64,000 nt of DNA, taken from positions 7,056,087 to 7,120,086 of the forward strand of contig JACAXG010000012.1 of assembly GCA_018881555.1 (NCBI GenBank), written 5' to 3'. The translations under genes were made by a program, and so were the position numbers. Of this stretch, positions 38,801 to 51,316 are shown piece by piece. A model generated the notes under the pieces. The model saw nothing but the letters and a program-made list of their open reading frames with translations. It ran no database searches and was not told the DNA's origin. The number at the start of each line of letters is the position of its first letter. Position 1 is the stretch's first letter. The stretch is from Amblyornis subalaris. Its lineage: Eukaryota > Chordata > Aves > Passeriformes > Ptilonorhynchidae.

Positions 38801-41800
38801 TAGAGCAGACATTTTTGTGTCTCTCTACAGTAATTTTTCTCCCATGATTCTTCTCCTTTCATGTGCAAACCCTTCTGAAATGTCCTGCAGAAGTTAAGAG
38901 CGATGAAACCCATAACCGTCTATAGAAGTATAACAGTGCTCTATTCTGGAGCTGAAATAGAATCCTGTCTTCTGCAAGCTTTTCGAGCCATCCTACCAGA
39001 TTATATTATTTGACAAAGATGTTAACTGTATTCTTTTCTATAGGTTGTGCAAGATGTAAGGAAAGGTTATCATTTTCTCTTAAATTATACAGGGCTTTAC
39101 CACAGAAATTGATATCACAGACTATAAAATGCAGTCACCACATGAAGTATGTCCATGTCTCTTTTGTTAGGTATCTTTTTTATTTCTTGTATGAATTATT
39201 TATTACTCATTAATACTGGGAGAAGGGAATTGTGCTCCTGAACATGACCAAGAGAACGACAGAGACAATGTGGCAACAATTACAGGAGTGTGCAAGTTCT
39301 CTGAATGCCTGTAAAAATGGTTTAGTTGGTCGTAGGGAAAAAAAAGGGTTGTTTGATGTCAGGTTTTGTAGGAAGCTCAAATATCCTGGTGATGAGTGCT
39401 ATATAGATACCATAATACAGTATGTAAGCCTCATTTTGTACACTGATAGTACAACCAGCACAGTAGTCTTTGACATTGTGACATCTACTCTTAGATTTCC
39501 AAGAATTTGGTGGGATGAAATAATCATAACATCTCTATGTGAGGAGCTGAGCACAGAGTAGCACAGCTGCCCATCTACTTCTCAGTAAATACACAGTGAA
39601 ATGAGGATATCTCAAGGCACCAGATTCTTGCTCCAGAGCTCCAGGGTGTGCTCTCCCTGCAGAATATTTGAGCATCATCCCCTAGGTAGGACCTTACCAT
39701 TTACTTTGCTTTTAATGTTCTCAGAGAGTTTTAATCTGTCTTTGGTACTGCTAAAATACTTAGACCTAACAGATTCTAATGCATTAGGGATACAATACAC
39801 TCAGCACACCCATCATAATTACATCTTGACCTTTTCTGGCAGGTAACCCCAGCAGGCTAACATCAATGAATTTAGTAGTGGACTCTTTCCTTCTAAGATA
39901 ACAGTGTCTTCATTTCCCTTCTATAAGTGGTTTTACATTTTTTTGGCCCTATCTTTGTATGGCTGTTAGTATAATTAGTTGCTAAAATAGTCATTCTTAC
40001 AAATGGAGGAGTAAAACAACAGAGCAGAAAGCAGGTGCACTTGGGAAGCTGTCACTGAAGAGAGGATGTGGCTGATCATCTGAATGACATGAACAGACAA
40101 AAGGGTTATGGGGCGTTATTTTCCACAGACAAGGAGCAAATGTCTTTGCACTCTGAATAACTCTTGTTTGAGATTAAAGGAAGCAGAGACAGAGGGTGAG
40201 GGGGAGTTTGAACCAAGTAGGTGGAGTTATAAAGCAATTACTTTTGATTTTCTGTGGGGCCGATAGAGACATCTTCTCATTTTACCAATGTCACGATTAG
40301 CTCTCCTTTGCAATCCATGAACATATACCAGTAGAGAGTTACTGGTGCTACTGGCAGCGATTGTAAGAGGAAAGATTAAGAGATAGCTATGTAAGTGCAT
40401 GTGCATGCACAGATGATTTGCTCTGTGACAGTGACTACAATGGACTTTGCTCAGAAGGAGTGCTCCCTAAAGAGTGGCTTCAGGATCACTTGAAGCTTTA
40501 ATGGAACAGTATGAATAAAAAGCCACAAATCAGAGGCAAACATTTACATATTTGGCATATGCCATTAAAGGCAGGAACAGCCAGGGTCAGCAGCAGAAAT
40601 GGGGAGAGAGGAGACAAAGATTTTGTCAGAGGTGCTTAAACCTCCTAAGAATCAGAGACAGAAAAAAACTGTATTATTTTCCCCTACAGTCTTGTGCTCC
40701 TGTCTGTACAGGGACTGTCTGATCTTGAAATACTGTAAAAATGTCTCATGTGCAGATTCAGTGAAGAAATGGCTGGTGTGGCCTCAGCGGGAGACCTGCT
40801 CCTGCTGTATACAATACTGTATGGGCTTGCCACTGAGGGCAGAGAAAATTAATGTCTCAACTCACCATTAATGTGAGGTTCTGACTTCTTTAGCTAAAAG
40901 CAAGACCAAGCTGGACTCACATACTTTCTTCCAGGGTTTGTTTAGAGGTCCAGCATAATTTAGCTCTGAAAGCAGTAGTCACACCATTTTCTTTTTCTCT
41001 ACATAAATAAAAAATTCCTACTGAGAAACTTGAAATATGAAGTCAGGTTCTACTAGGATCTTGGTACATACTTAAATTTAATCATGTAAGTAACCATTTT
41101 CCTTAGCAGGGTTGGAGATAAAGGAATATCTGTCTCCCTTTTGCCTTCACCCCTGAACTGAGTCTGTTGTGTTTCTAATTCCAGCTGGAGGTACAGAAAA
41201 GACAAAGCACAGAAAATTTCCCATAAAAGCCATTTTGCCGTAATTCAGGTCTTTTTCTGACCAGTGGCACTCACAAGTATTTCTTTCAGGACTTTATTCA
41301 AAGTGCAAACCATTGTGAGAGTCAATTTTTTCCACCACTTAAAACCTAATAATAGAACTTTCCTAAAAGCCATGAGGTCACTGTTAAAAATGCACATGTT
41401 CGAGAGTAATGCACTCTTCAGGTTCTTCTTTTTAGGTTTATAATTTTGCAGTACTGTTGGATGGTAAGTTTTCGGGCTTTCCTTACCCCATCAAAAGGGA
41501 CAGAAAGCAATTTTACAGGAGAAAGCTGAGATTCCCACAGACCTAGAGTTTGGAGTTTAAAGAAAACAACCACCAAATATGGCAAGAAACTGTGAGCTGG
41601 AGATGTTGAAATACTATTATTATTATCATCTGCTCTCATCCTGTCTTTCCCAACAGGCTTCACACCAAACAGAGAACAGAGAAAATGCTCTCACCTAAGA
41701 CAGGGTGAATAAGCTGGTTACATTTTAAGAAATGCCAGGCACCCACAGCTCCGCTATCAGTGGGAAATGCAGGTGCTCTAATAAGATCCGGTTGTCAGCT

Positions 41801-42154
41801 TTTTTCTGCTGTTGACTTGCCTTCTTGTTCACTCTTCAGGCAGAACATAGTCCCCCTGCTTTTCTGTGTAATAATAATGGAGACTTGTGGCTGTTCTCTG
41901 CCAATATCATCTTAGACAGGGTCATTTAGCCTCTTGGGTAAGACATAAACTGAGTGCTCTGTGTTTATGGTCTGAAAGAGGGATCTGACTTAAACACCTC
42001 GTTACTTTTCCCAGTTTATTTCCCACAGAAACCAGAGTGTGGGAGGATACGTATGACTATGTCTCCCCACAGCACAAAGCCAGGATTAGCCTGACTGAAA
42101 AATTACTTTCAGTTTTCTGTGATGACTTTATTGCAAACAGCGGTATGTGTTACG
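35827..42154. other. non-coding unique sequence with minor features
   Basis: About 6.3 kb with no recognised gene. Holds an N at 38403 and a perfect 12-base palindrome TGTGCATGCACA at 40400-40411. Short 'tgatttcagaggggttgga' type scraps near 36395-36430 and 'ggcacccacagctc' near 41735-41780 resemble old amniote repeat wording but are too short to name. Open frames up to 127 codons (38514-38897) are paired with antisense frames and lack domains. Confidence 0.5.
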
Positions 42155-42224
42155 GGGCTTGGGCTCAGTGGTGGAGTGCCAGACTGCAGTTAGTTGCCTG
42201 AGCAGGTGTCTGACGTGTACCCCT
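42155..42224 (+). repeat. MIR-like tRNA-derived SINE scrap
   Basis: gggctcagtggtggagtgcc followed by agactgcagt parallels the 'gcctagtggttagagcaccagactg' head of MIR-type SINEs. It includes a near box-A (ggctcagtgg). The box-B region (gtgtctgacgtgtaccc) is badly decayed, so this is not a working tRNA or SINE. Confidence 0.4.
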
Positions 42225-45200
42225 CAAAAAGCTTTTTCGTCACTCAGAGCGGGAGTGTGCCGTAGTCTCTCTTCTCTGGACGTGGCAGAGCCAGTGGCAC
42301 TAGTTTCCTGACTGACTAGCCTAAAAGCTTTCTTTCACTGCCAAATGCTGAGTATGGATGCCTGCTAGTGTGTGATGGAAAAAAAAAAGTGACCGAGTCA
42401 TCTGATAGAAGGCACTGGTACCAACCTCCACAAATGTACCCCTGGTGGAGTACTAAAAGAAGCTTGAAGAAAGCTAAAGTGGAAAGAGCATAGATTAAGC
42501 AATAAGAATCCCAGTGATCAGTGACACCTGTGTGCATATTTCCATGCTAGGAAGGGGGATGGAGAGACTCTGTTGTCTGCCAGACCTGCCCTGATAATAT
42601 GTCCTCAGCATCCCACAACTTAAAAACACCTGTGAACTACCAACAGCTTAAAAGAAACATATATTTCTCTCCCTGATGGCCTTGTATTGACTGCAATTAA
42701 GAGGAGGAAGAAGGTAGGGGTAGTATGAGTGCATATTCCCTCCAGTCCAGATGAGTTCTTGCTATTTGATTTTTTTTCCCTGGCACTTCACTCTGCTTGT
42801 TAAAGGTGCCAGTTTTATAATTTTGTGCTCTGATGTGAGAACACTGTTCACACCCATGGTAATGATGTTCTGTTCCATTAAGCTGCACAGCTTTTAATTT
42901 CAACTTAATACAGTATCAAGGTTTGATGTCCAACGTTCTAAATGCCACAGCATGTTGATGAAAAGAAATTACATTGACGAAACAGTTAGGCAGTGATTAA
43001 TATGATCCATAACTCAGAGTGATGTAACAGCCTCAGCTTTCTATCCTACACAAAATGATGTCCAATTACTTGCTATTGATCATATATTGCATTGTACCAA
43101 ATGGGATGCCAGCATCAATTCATTTCATCATGTTGAATTTCAGCCAGTATCATGGGTATTTGGCACTTGTTTTGCTGAAACATTTGTCTGCCATCGCAGA
43201 GCTGATGAACAGGTTGGCAGGTTTTGTTTGTGAAAAGGGTGGGGAGGGGATGGGGAAGAGAAAGAAAAGAAATGTGCTAATCCTGCTTGTGAATTTGTCC
43301 TCATACCTGGCGCTGAGAGAACAGAATGCCTCCATGCATGTGCACATTTGTTTCACGTAAGTGGCTGCATGTCCCTTTCAGACATGTTAACATTCTGTAC
43401 TGCTCACTGCTTATTTTTTATTGATAATCAAGTGAATAATTAAAGCCCAACAGCTATGTAAAACCCACATAAATCATCTTCAATATGCGAGTAATGCACC
43501 TTTGCTCAGGCATGGCTCCCATTATGAATGATGGCCTAGAAATCCATGATTCATACCAGTGTGTATCACTTCCTCACTCTGCATTTGTCTGTAGGAGATG
43601 TGGGTGCCAGCCAAAACTCAGGGAAATGGGATGGAGGTACACAGGTCTTAAGATATCTCTTCACTCACTTTCCCATGAAATTATCATCTTGGTTTTATGT
43701 TTCTTCTTTCCTGTTGATGTACTAATTTCACAGCTGACATGCCGTTATTTCTGAGCGTCTCTTCCCTTTATTTTAATACATTGTTGTTATTGTTCCTGCC
43801 ATTATTGTTTCACTTATAACGTTTGTTCCACTCTTCTTTGAAAGAAAACCCTTCTGTGGAAGTGCCATCACTATTAACCTCTCTGACTAAGATCACGAGT
43901 CGTGTGCCTGCCACATGGAGTACTGCTAGGCCAAATGTAACAACATCTGCCATGCATTCAACAACTTCCTTTTGGATTCCTCGCACTCTATTTTCACTTC
44001 CAGCTCTGAGCAGGAGTGAGATGTCTCTCAGATGCCAGGGTGCTGGGAACGTGCCATCCTTCCTCTGCAAACTGGGCGAGTTTTGGAGACAGGCAAATTA
44101 AGCCAAGCACTAGAATAAAAGCAGAGATGTGCAGTCCACAGCTTATTTCTGTTGACCCTCAAGGCACCTTCTGCCATTGAACTTCTTTCCAGATCCTTGA
44201 AAAATACAGTGGCCGCAAAATTACCAATTATGGAGCTGTAGCTCTGCAAATGTTTACATATCTGCTCAATTTTATGTTCTTGAATGTCTCTGGGGCTGCA
44301 TGAGGGTGTAAAATTAAGCATACATGGAAGTTTTTATAGGCTCCAGCTTTCTACCTTACAGAGCAGATGGCATCTCTGTAAGCATTGTGGAACATTATAT
44401 TTAGAAACAATTCCATTTGTTATTCAAATTATTTGTTTACTGGGCACAAACAGCATAATTGGTATGCTGCAGATGTTGAGAAATGTCCCTCTTTTCCAAA
44501 AAGTTTGTGGCTTTAGTGAGGAGCAACTACAGGCACCTGAGCAGGACAGCCTACCTGGGCTTCTTTCTAGAGAATCTGATTTGGTCTACCTGATAGCATC
44601 ATTTCTTTTCAAGATACTTCACTCACTTCCACAGTAAACTACTCTAGTGCCTGTAGCAAGTTTAGAATGTATCCTAGTGCACAGGCATTCCTTATGCTCT
44701 AAGTGTCTTAGGACAGATCAGTTGAATCATGTTACTTAAACCTGAGATCAAATATAAAGAGGAAAAATGGTCGAGATCACAAAAAAAAATAGGTTAAATA
44801 AAGGGAAAAAAAAATTTGAATTTCTTTTCATTCCAGGAGCACTTACATTTTTCTTAATCAGTTTTAGTGTATAGTAATAGTTTATTGCTAAGATAGGATA
44901 ATAATCACAGCTGTCCACTCAGTACTGAACTTCTAAAAGCCAAAGTATTTTCCATCCTTACCCTCTTTTAGAGTAATTTTTTCCAAATGCAAGACTATGA
45001 GCAAATTATAACTCAGCATGTGTCTGGAGTAATAATTCAGTGGATAACAGAGTTAAGGGACAATTCCCCTGGCAATACCTGTTGTGCTGTGGCCAGTATT
45101 CTCCAACTCATCCTTGCATTTGGATTACATCGCTTAAAGACAGTTTTTCAGAAGAGTAACTCTAACCATTTTCCCAAAATCAGACCCCTTTGCAGTGTTT

Positions 45201-45380
45201 CAGAACAGGTGTAAAGAAAACGGAGCAATCTCAAATCAGGACACACTTCTGATTTTGTAGGTTTATATACTTATCTAATTAAAAGGATCCCCCCTCTTTT
45301 GAATCAAATACCCAATACAGGATTAAGTTCCCCAATTATTCATAACTTGATCAGTTTCATTACGATACTTGAATATTCTT
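42225..45380. other. non-coding unique sequence with minor features
   Basis: Unique sequence. 43040-43200 is AT-rich, includes the second copy of the shared 18-base word (43055-43072) and looks like possible regulatory DNA. The plus-strand frames near 43055-43360 and 44284-44637 (101 and 117 codons) have no domain and are shadowed on the minus strand. Confidence 0.5.
43237..43255 (+). other. G-quadruplex-capable motif
   Basis: GGGTGGGGAGGGGATGGGG contains four G-runs of three or more with 1-2 base loops, the strongest such motif in the window along with 4296-4319. Folding in vivo is not shown. Confidence 0.65.
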
Positions 45381-45775
45381 TTCTCCAGGCTGAACAACCT
45401 GGAGAAGAGAAGGCTCCAGGGAGTCTCATTGCAGCCTTTCAGTACTTAAAGAGGACCTATAAAAATGAGGAACAGAGATTCTTTACAGGGGCAGATAGTG
45501 ATAGGACAAAGGGGAACAGTTCTAAACTATAAGAGGAAAGGTTTATGTTAGATATCAGAAAGAAATTCTTTACTGTGAGAGTGGTGGGGCACTGGAATGG
45601 ATTACCTGGAAAGCTTGTGGATGCCCCATCCCTGGTAGTATTCAAGGCCAGGCTGCGTGGGGTTCTGAGCAACCTTCTTTGGTGGGCGGCATCCGTGTCC
45701 ATGCCTGTGGGGTTGGATCTAGATGATATTTAAGGTCCCTTCCAAACCAAGCCATTCTATGATTTTGTGATTCTT
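45381..45775 (+). mobile_element. CR1 LINE 3' fragment
   Basis: A 5'-truncated CR1 on the plus strand. It begins with cctggagaagagaaggctcc, continues through the end of ORF2 and finishes with aaggtcccttccaaacc and a tail of attctatgattttgtgattctt. The frame from 45545 to 45733 still reads as the CR1 ORF2 C-terminus (LDIRKKFFTVRVVGHWNGLP, APSLVVFKARLRGVL). The good match of coding and tail parts suggests a fairly recent insertion. Its first bases form a perfect palindrome with the CR1 word (see 45381-45406), perhaps a 5' inversion. About 395 bases remain, and it is inactive. Confidence 0.95.
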
Positions 45776-46513
45776 CTCTCTGCATTGGGCTACTAAGAAC
45801 CTAGACATCTCAAAATGTTTTTGACCACTTTCTCTTTTAAAGAGTTTATATCTATGATGTGAGATGGTCAAAAAGAAGTGGGAAGTCTGATTTTTTTTTT
45901 TGTCAATAGTTCTGTGGGTCTTATTGGTGCTTTTAAACTTTTGTTTTATTTTGGGAAGGTGGGTTTTTTTAATCTCAGTTGGCAGCAAACAGGCAAAAAA
46001 ATGACGGAGAATAAGTACAGCTAATAATTACTTTTATCAGACTTTAAAAAATTAAATGCAAAACCTTTAAAAGTCAGTAGTGCTGATGAAAATCCTCCTC
46101 CAAATCTCTGAAACAAACTTCAAACAAATTTATGTCTAGAATTCTTAACATCTTTCCTTTTTTCCACCTCTTGGTTCAGTTTCACATGTGGTTGTTTAAA
46201 TGAGCAAACATGCAAGACACACTGAAAACTACCTGGTATTGCAAGCTCAGTGTTGGAGCTTCAGCTTCATCCTTGCTTGGTTAAAGTGAAGTACACATCT
46301 CACCTGAGAAGCCATCTAACATGCCCTGCAGTTTATGGCCAGGGCTGTTCCCAGAGCGTCTACTGACTTCAGAGGGAGGATTGGAGTTCAAGGAAAACAT
46401 AACGTTGGCAACAAAGCCCCTGAGAAAGAACAGATCAGCTCCGTCTCCCAGAATTTCACATGTCTTTAAAGCTAGAAATTAACATTTAAAATAATAATTC
46501 TGGCATCCTGTTA
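45776..46513. other. non-coding unique spacer between two CR1 copies
   Basis: AT-rich spacer with a T11 run near 45891. A short 'ctgacttcagagggagga' word near 46360-46380 recalls old amniote repeats. No gene seen. Confidence 0.5.
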
Positions 46514-47101
46514 GAGAATCACAGCATCGCAGAAGGGCTGAGGTTGGGAGGCATCTCTGTAGATCCACCAGTCCCACCTCCTGCTGAAGGCTTGGTCAGC
46601 TGGAGCAGCCTGCTCCAGGACATACCCAGTCGGGTTTTTGAATACCTCTAAGGATGCAGAGTCCACAGCCTCTCTGGGTAGCCTGTGCCAGTGCTCAGTA
46701 TATTTCCTTATGTTTAAATGAAATTTCTTGTATTTAATTTTGTGTCCACTACCTCTTGTTCTGCCACTGGGAAGAGTTCTGCACAGCTGGGAAGAGTCAG
46801 GATCTATTCCTTGTCCGCTGCCATTCTCTGGAGTTTATATACTCTGATAAGTAGCCCCTGAGCCTTCTCTTCTCTTGGCTAAATAATCACAGCTCTCTCA
46901 GCCACTCCTCACATGGCAGATGCTCTGATTCCTCTGCCATCTCTTTGTCCCTTTGCTGGACTTGCTCCATTATGCCTATGTACTCCCTCTGTGCTGGGGA
47001 GCCTAGAGCTGGGCACAGCTGTGGTCTCACCAATGCTGAGGAGAGGGGAAGGATCACCTCCTTCGATCTGCTGGAGATCCTCTCCTTATGTTAATCAGCC
47101 T
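46514..47101 (-). mobile_element. CR1 LINE 3' fragment, longer and older type
   Basis: About 590 bases of CR1 on the minus strand. Its 3' end is at 46514 (agaatcacagcatcgcagaa on the plus strand, reading into ggttgggaggcatctctg). It then runs through the standard series of words: agcctgctccaggacat, cctctctgggtagcctg, tgtttaaatgaaatttc, ccactacctcttgttctgcc, tgagccttctcttctc, cagctctctcagccactcctc, gtggtctcaccaatgctgag and aaggatcacctcc. It differs from the copies at 35.5 and 45.4 kb, having the longer type of 3' region. Several insertions and deletions break the coding part, so no ORF2 is readable. Inactive remnant. Confidence 0.95.
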
Positions 47102-50100
47102 CTCACTTTCAAACTAAATCTGTTTGGTTCCTATTTTCAAGCTTGTTTCCATAAATATGAAGAATAAATGAGGAAAAAAAAACCCAAGCAAGAAAGGAAA
47201 AAAAAACAAAACACAAAAGCCCACAGAAGAAAGAGAAAGAAGACAATATGAGACAAACCCTTGGAGCCCAAGGCCAGGGCTCTAAGGAGAAATGTCACAT
47301 TGACACAAGACTTGTAATAATTAAAGAGCTGCCACTTCAGATGTTGTCATTCAGCCACTCTGGCTTTGACTGAACCCTTTCTTCTATGGAAAAGCATCAG
47401 GCATTCGAGGCACAGCTGGCACCAGCTATGCTGTTCCTGGTTTCTTTCTGCACTCCGAACTTCCCTTAGCCTACAGGAAATTCAGAGTAATTTATTTGGC
47501 TCCTCAGGGATTTGAGCCTTTGGCACTTGCTCTAGGCTGATGGGAGAGAATCTGAGAGGAGTTTTGCCTTAAGCTGTAGGTGGAAACCTGTACGTCTGTG
47601 TGTATCATGGAGAAATTGAAGGGAGGATGGATCCTACAATCACTTAGTATAGGGAACTAGGTAAATGAGGAAGTGATGTTCAAAGAGCAGAGTGAGGGAC
47701 AACCAAGAAAACAAAATTATTTAGCTAGCATATGATCCACTGCAGCAAGAAACTTTACGATTTCAAGAGGTTTTCCAATATTTATAAAAATGCAATGATA
47801 GGCTTAAGCGAAAAAAGGCATGACATTAGGCATCATGTGATGTCTGTGATAAGAGAAATGTGTAATTGAGCTGGAGTGGAGGTGAAGGCTCTTCCTGCAC
47901 ATACAGTGCTATTACATTCTTTTCCACTTGGATACCCTCTCCAAGCACACTAATCCATGGATCTGCAGAAGGATAATCTACTGACATCCAATTTTCTGGG
48001 AATTTTTTTTTCCTGGATGGGCCAATTTGTTGGCTGAGAGGTGTGGATGTTAACTCTTTCCTGGCTAAATGGACCTCAAGAATTAAAGATTCACAAGCAA
48101 TGAGCAAGCCTGTGTTTCCACCTGTCTTCCTGATGACACTACTAAGTTTCCCAAGCTAGGGAGGACATTAAAGACACTAGAGGGTAGATCACAACTGCAA
48201 TTAGAAAAACAGGTAAAGGAACAAATGCAGGGTCTCAAAATTAGCTGAAGCAAAGAAAGAGGAGTAAGCTAAAATGTTTTGACTGTGGTCCATGTTCAGA
48301 TCTATTCCCTGGAGGTCAAATATAGAATTGTGGGCAAAGCCCAATTCTAACATAGATATTCCTTGCTTTCACAGGATGAATGCATTCCTTTTTCCAAGCA
48401 CAAATGCCTTGAAGCTAGGATAAAAAAGGCCATTGTGCTTTGCTAGTGCTCACTACTCCTGGTGCCGACAAAGTCATATTGTTCTCCCCAGGAGAAGGAG
48501 GAGGAGGAAGGCCGGGAATCAGGGTGTGACCAGCACAGCCTCACAGGGAGCTTTGAGGAATTTTTGCATCAGGTCACTACTTTGCAAGCCACAATGGACA
48601 TTTTGCAGCTGCTATTGTAGTGGAGAGAATTTGGATGGTAGATGGTCCATTTGTGCTATGCTCTGCATTCTTACAAGGGGTACTGGAAAACAATTTTATC
48701 ATTTTAAAACAGTTTGATGTATTTAGTGGAGAGATCTGTGTGGTACTGTTGCCTGCGCAAGCAGGGGCTTGGGTCAGTGACTTGGTTCTTTCATTCCCTG
48801 ACCGGTGTTGGGCAGATCTTCCTTTTCAAGTAGTGCACATAGTACTGTACTACCTTCAGGAAAGGACATGCAGATACCTGAGGGGAAGGGTGGGCTCTCA
48901 TTCTACATATGTAAATGGCATATCCTTGGCACTCAGAAAAGCAGCCCGAGAAATATTCCTGCCTCTGCTCAGGCCTGATGAAGGTCCCTCAACTGTGGAA
49001 GTCTATTGAGTGCTGTGCATGGCAACGCTTTGCATTATCTCCCTCAGAAACCTCAGGCCTTTCGTTGAAGCTGAGTGTGTGTGGACAAGGTTTCTCCCAC
49101 AGTGTATGCCTGCAGGAAGTACCTCTGCAGAGTGTACCTCTGCATGTTTAAAGGGACAAGAGAAGGGAAAGCACAGTAATGGGATAAGGGAAGACATGGT
49201 GGAGGCTTTTGTTACAAGGACAGAGGGACCTATTGTGGCACTGGCTGGTCTGCTGAGCTCCAGGCTCTGGACGTCCTCAGCCACACTGATCCACAGTTTG
49301 ATCCAGCTGTAGGCATGATGGATGACCATCCACTAGGCATGACCATGCCCTCCAGAGAAAGGGAGCACCTGTGGAAAGGACTTCTTTTTGACCTATATTT
49401 CTAGCACGGCTGGGTTAATTTTGTGTAGAGGGACAATCTCCAAAAACAAAATTACTCATAAAAATCTCTTGTAGCAAGTTTCTCTCCAAAGGAAAATACA
49501 ATTTTTATAACTCACTCTTTCTTTACAAACACATGCACACCTCCTGTTTTGTTAATGTCTGGCAGAGTGTTCCCCTTGTGGGTTGACCTCAGTCACCAGA
49601 CAAAAGGGAATGTCAGATGGGAATTAATGAATCCCACTTCCTACCACTGAAGCCAGGCAGAATAATTCCAGTAATGATTTGCAAAACGGTCGTTATTTTA
49701 ATTTGTAGAACAAGGACATTGACTTGCATTGCCAAAGGGCCTGTATTGCACCCTGTTGGGGTTGTACTTTTCCATTTCAGAGTGGCCGAAATCCCACTTT
49801 GGATGGCCATAACAGGACAAACTGCACTGCTGTTTCCTACACACCCACTTCCTGGCTTCTTGAGCAAAGATTGGGCCAGATCTTCTCTGTTCCTGGTTGG
49901 TTCATAGTCTGTCTCCCATCTCTCAGCAGATCTATCCTCCTTCCTTACCTGGCAGGGCCAAACCCATGTTTTTTCTCCAGCTCGTGGGTCATGACTTTGT
50001 GATGGATCATTCTTTAGCCCTGGAGATTGTCCCCATTTCAGTTCATACATCTCCCCGCTTCAGGTCCCTAGCCCGGAGAAATGGTCATCTCATTCCTGAA

Positions 50101-51316
50101 GGTCTTCTGCCTGGGAGGCAAATCAATTTGCACAGATGCAGCTAAGTCATGAAGCATGCAAGCATTGATGTTAGCATTTGGAGTCATCAGGAGTCAGTAG
50201 AAGGAGCAAATGGGGAAAGGGGCAAGTCATCTTTGTGGAATCTTTTCAACGAAGAGTGACCCCAGCCCTCTGCTGCATGCCTGCTTTCTCCTTGCCAGTG
50301 TGTGAAAGGGCAGGCTGAAATTTCAATGCTAAGTCCATCCCAGGAGGATGCTTTTCTAACTCTTTCTGAAGGAGTGGCTTGCAATTCTTGCCTGCCCGGA
50401 GCTCCTAGTTCTGCTTATTTAAAATTAAATGCCTCGTTTCCCAGCATGCTTACATGATGGCTTTGTGTCCCACACAGCTCTTTGCTCATTCTCCACCTCC
50501 AGCCCTGCACAGGAGACATGTACACATCAGTTTACTTAATGTAACATTCTAGCTAGAGAAATTACTGTCAGATCAAGCAGATGGACACAAGAAAGCATTT
50601 GCTGTTCTTCCTTTCCTCCTCTGTCTATCTGTGTGCAACCCTGCCTGGCTTGGGAGGGCAGAGGCAGCTGCTGATTAAAAGAATGAGACAGATTTTCTTT
50701 ATTATTCTATCAGGGCAGGAGACAGCAAAGCACTTGACATGAGAGAGTGTCCCTTGAGGTGGCCGAGGCCTGGCTGGGTTGTCACAGTCGTACTTTCCAT
50801 GAGGAAAAGAGCAGAGCAGAAATAGGGTTGGTGGCTGTTGTAGCAGTCGATGAAGTAAAAGGCTTAGCCTGCTGTTTCCTTTCTCATCATTTCCGTACTC
50901 ATTTGTTAAGGTGGATGGCAATTTTTCAATTTGCTTCTGGTCACTATGGGGTTTCTTTTATTCTGAGCACGGCCATGTCCAGCAGCGTCTGGAAAGGCAC
51001 TGTGGCAGAAGTTGCAATTCTTTATCTTTACATAACAGAGTTTTCAGGAAAAGGAGCTGGGGTCAGGAACCTGACACCAGATGTGTCTGTTCAAAAAATC
51101 AGTATCGAAATTCAAAGGAGCTATGCAAGAATTGCACTACTTATCTGAGATCAAAATATGGACATTCGTTATAAATAAAAAAACAGTTTTTTCTGCTAAG
51201 CCAGACAGCTGGTCAAAATTGCACAAACACGTTGCAATCAAAACACATCTCAATAGCTGTGATTTTTTTGCCTGTGGCCATGCGTGTATGTCACCTCTAA
51301 GGGGCAGTGTGTGTGT
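47102..51316. other. non-coding unique sequence, no gene seen
   Basis: An A-rich tract lies at 47169-47219 and a short GGA-rich stretch at 48491-48510. The open frames at 48620-49009 (129 codons), 49003-49329 (minus), 49613-50050 (minus, 145 codons) and 50747-51148 overlap frames on the opposite strand, and none has a recognisable domain or clear splice context. Confidence 0.5.
47169..47219 (+). repeat. A-rich low-complexity tract
   Basis: Poly-A runs of 8-9 broken by cccaagcaag and caaaacac. It lies about 70 bases beyond the CR1 copy, which is on the other strand and ends before it, so it is not that element's tail. Confidence 0.6.

Noticed and set aside
40400..40411. Perfect palindrome TGTGCATGCACA as a regulatory site
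   Set aside because: It sits in a GTGCAT-repeating stretch, and such palindromes arise easily from alternating purine-pyrimidine DNA.
47169..47219. A-rich tract as a processed-pseudogene tail
   Set aside because: No gene-like sequence precedes it and no flanking duplication was seen.
49613..50050. 145-codon minus-strand open frame with shadowing plus-strand frames
   Set aside because: Four overlapping frames on both strands are open here and none resembles a known protein.
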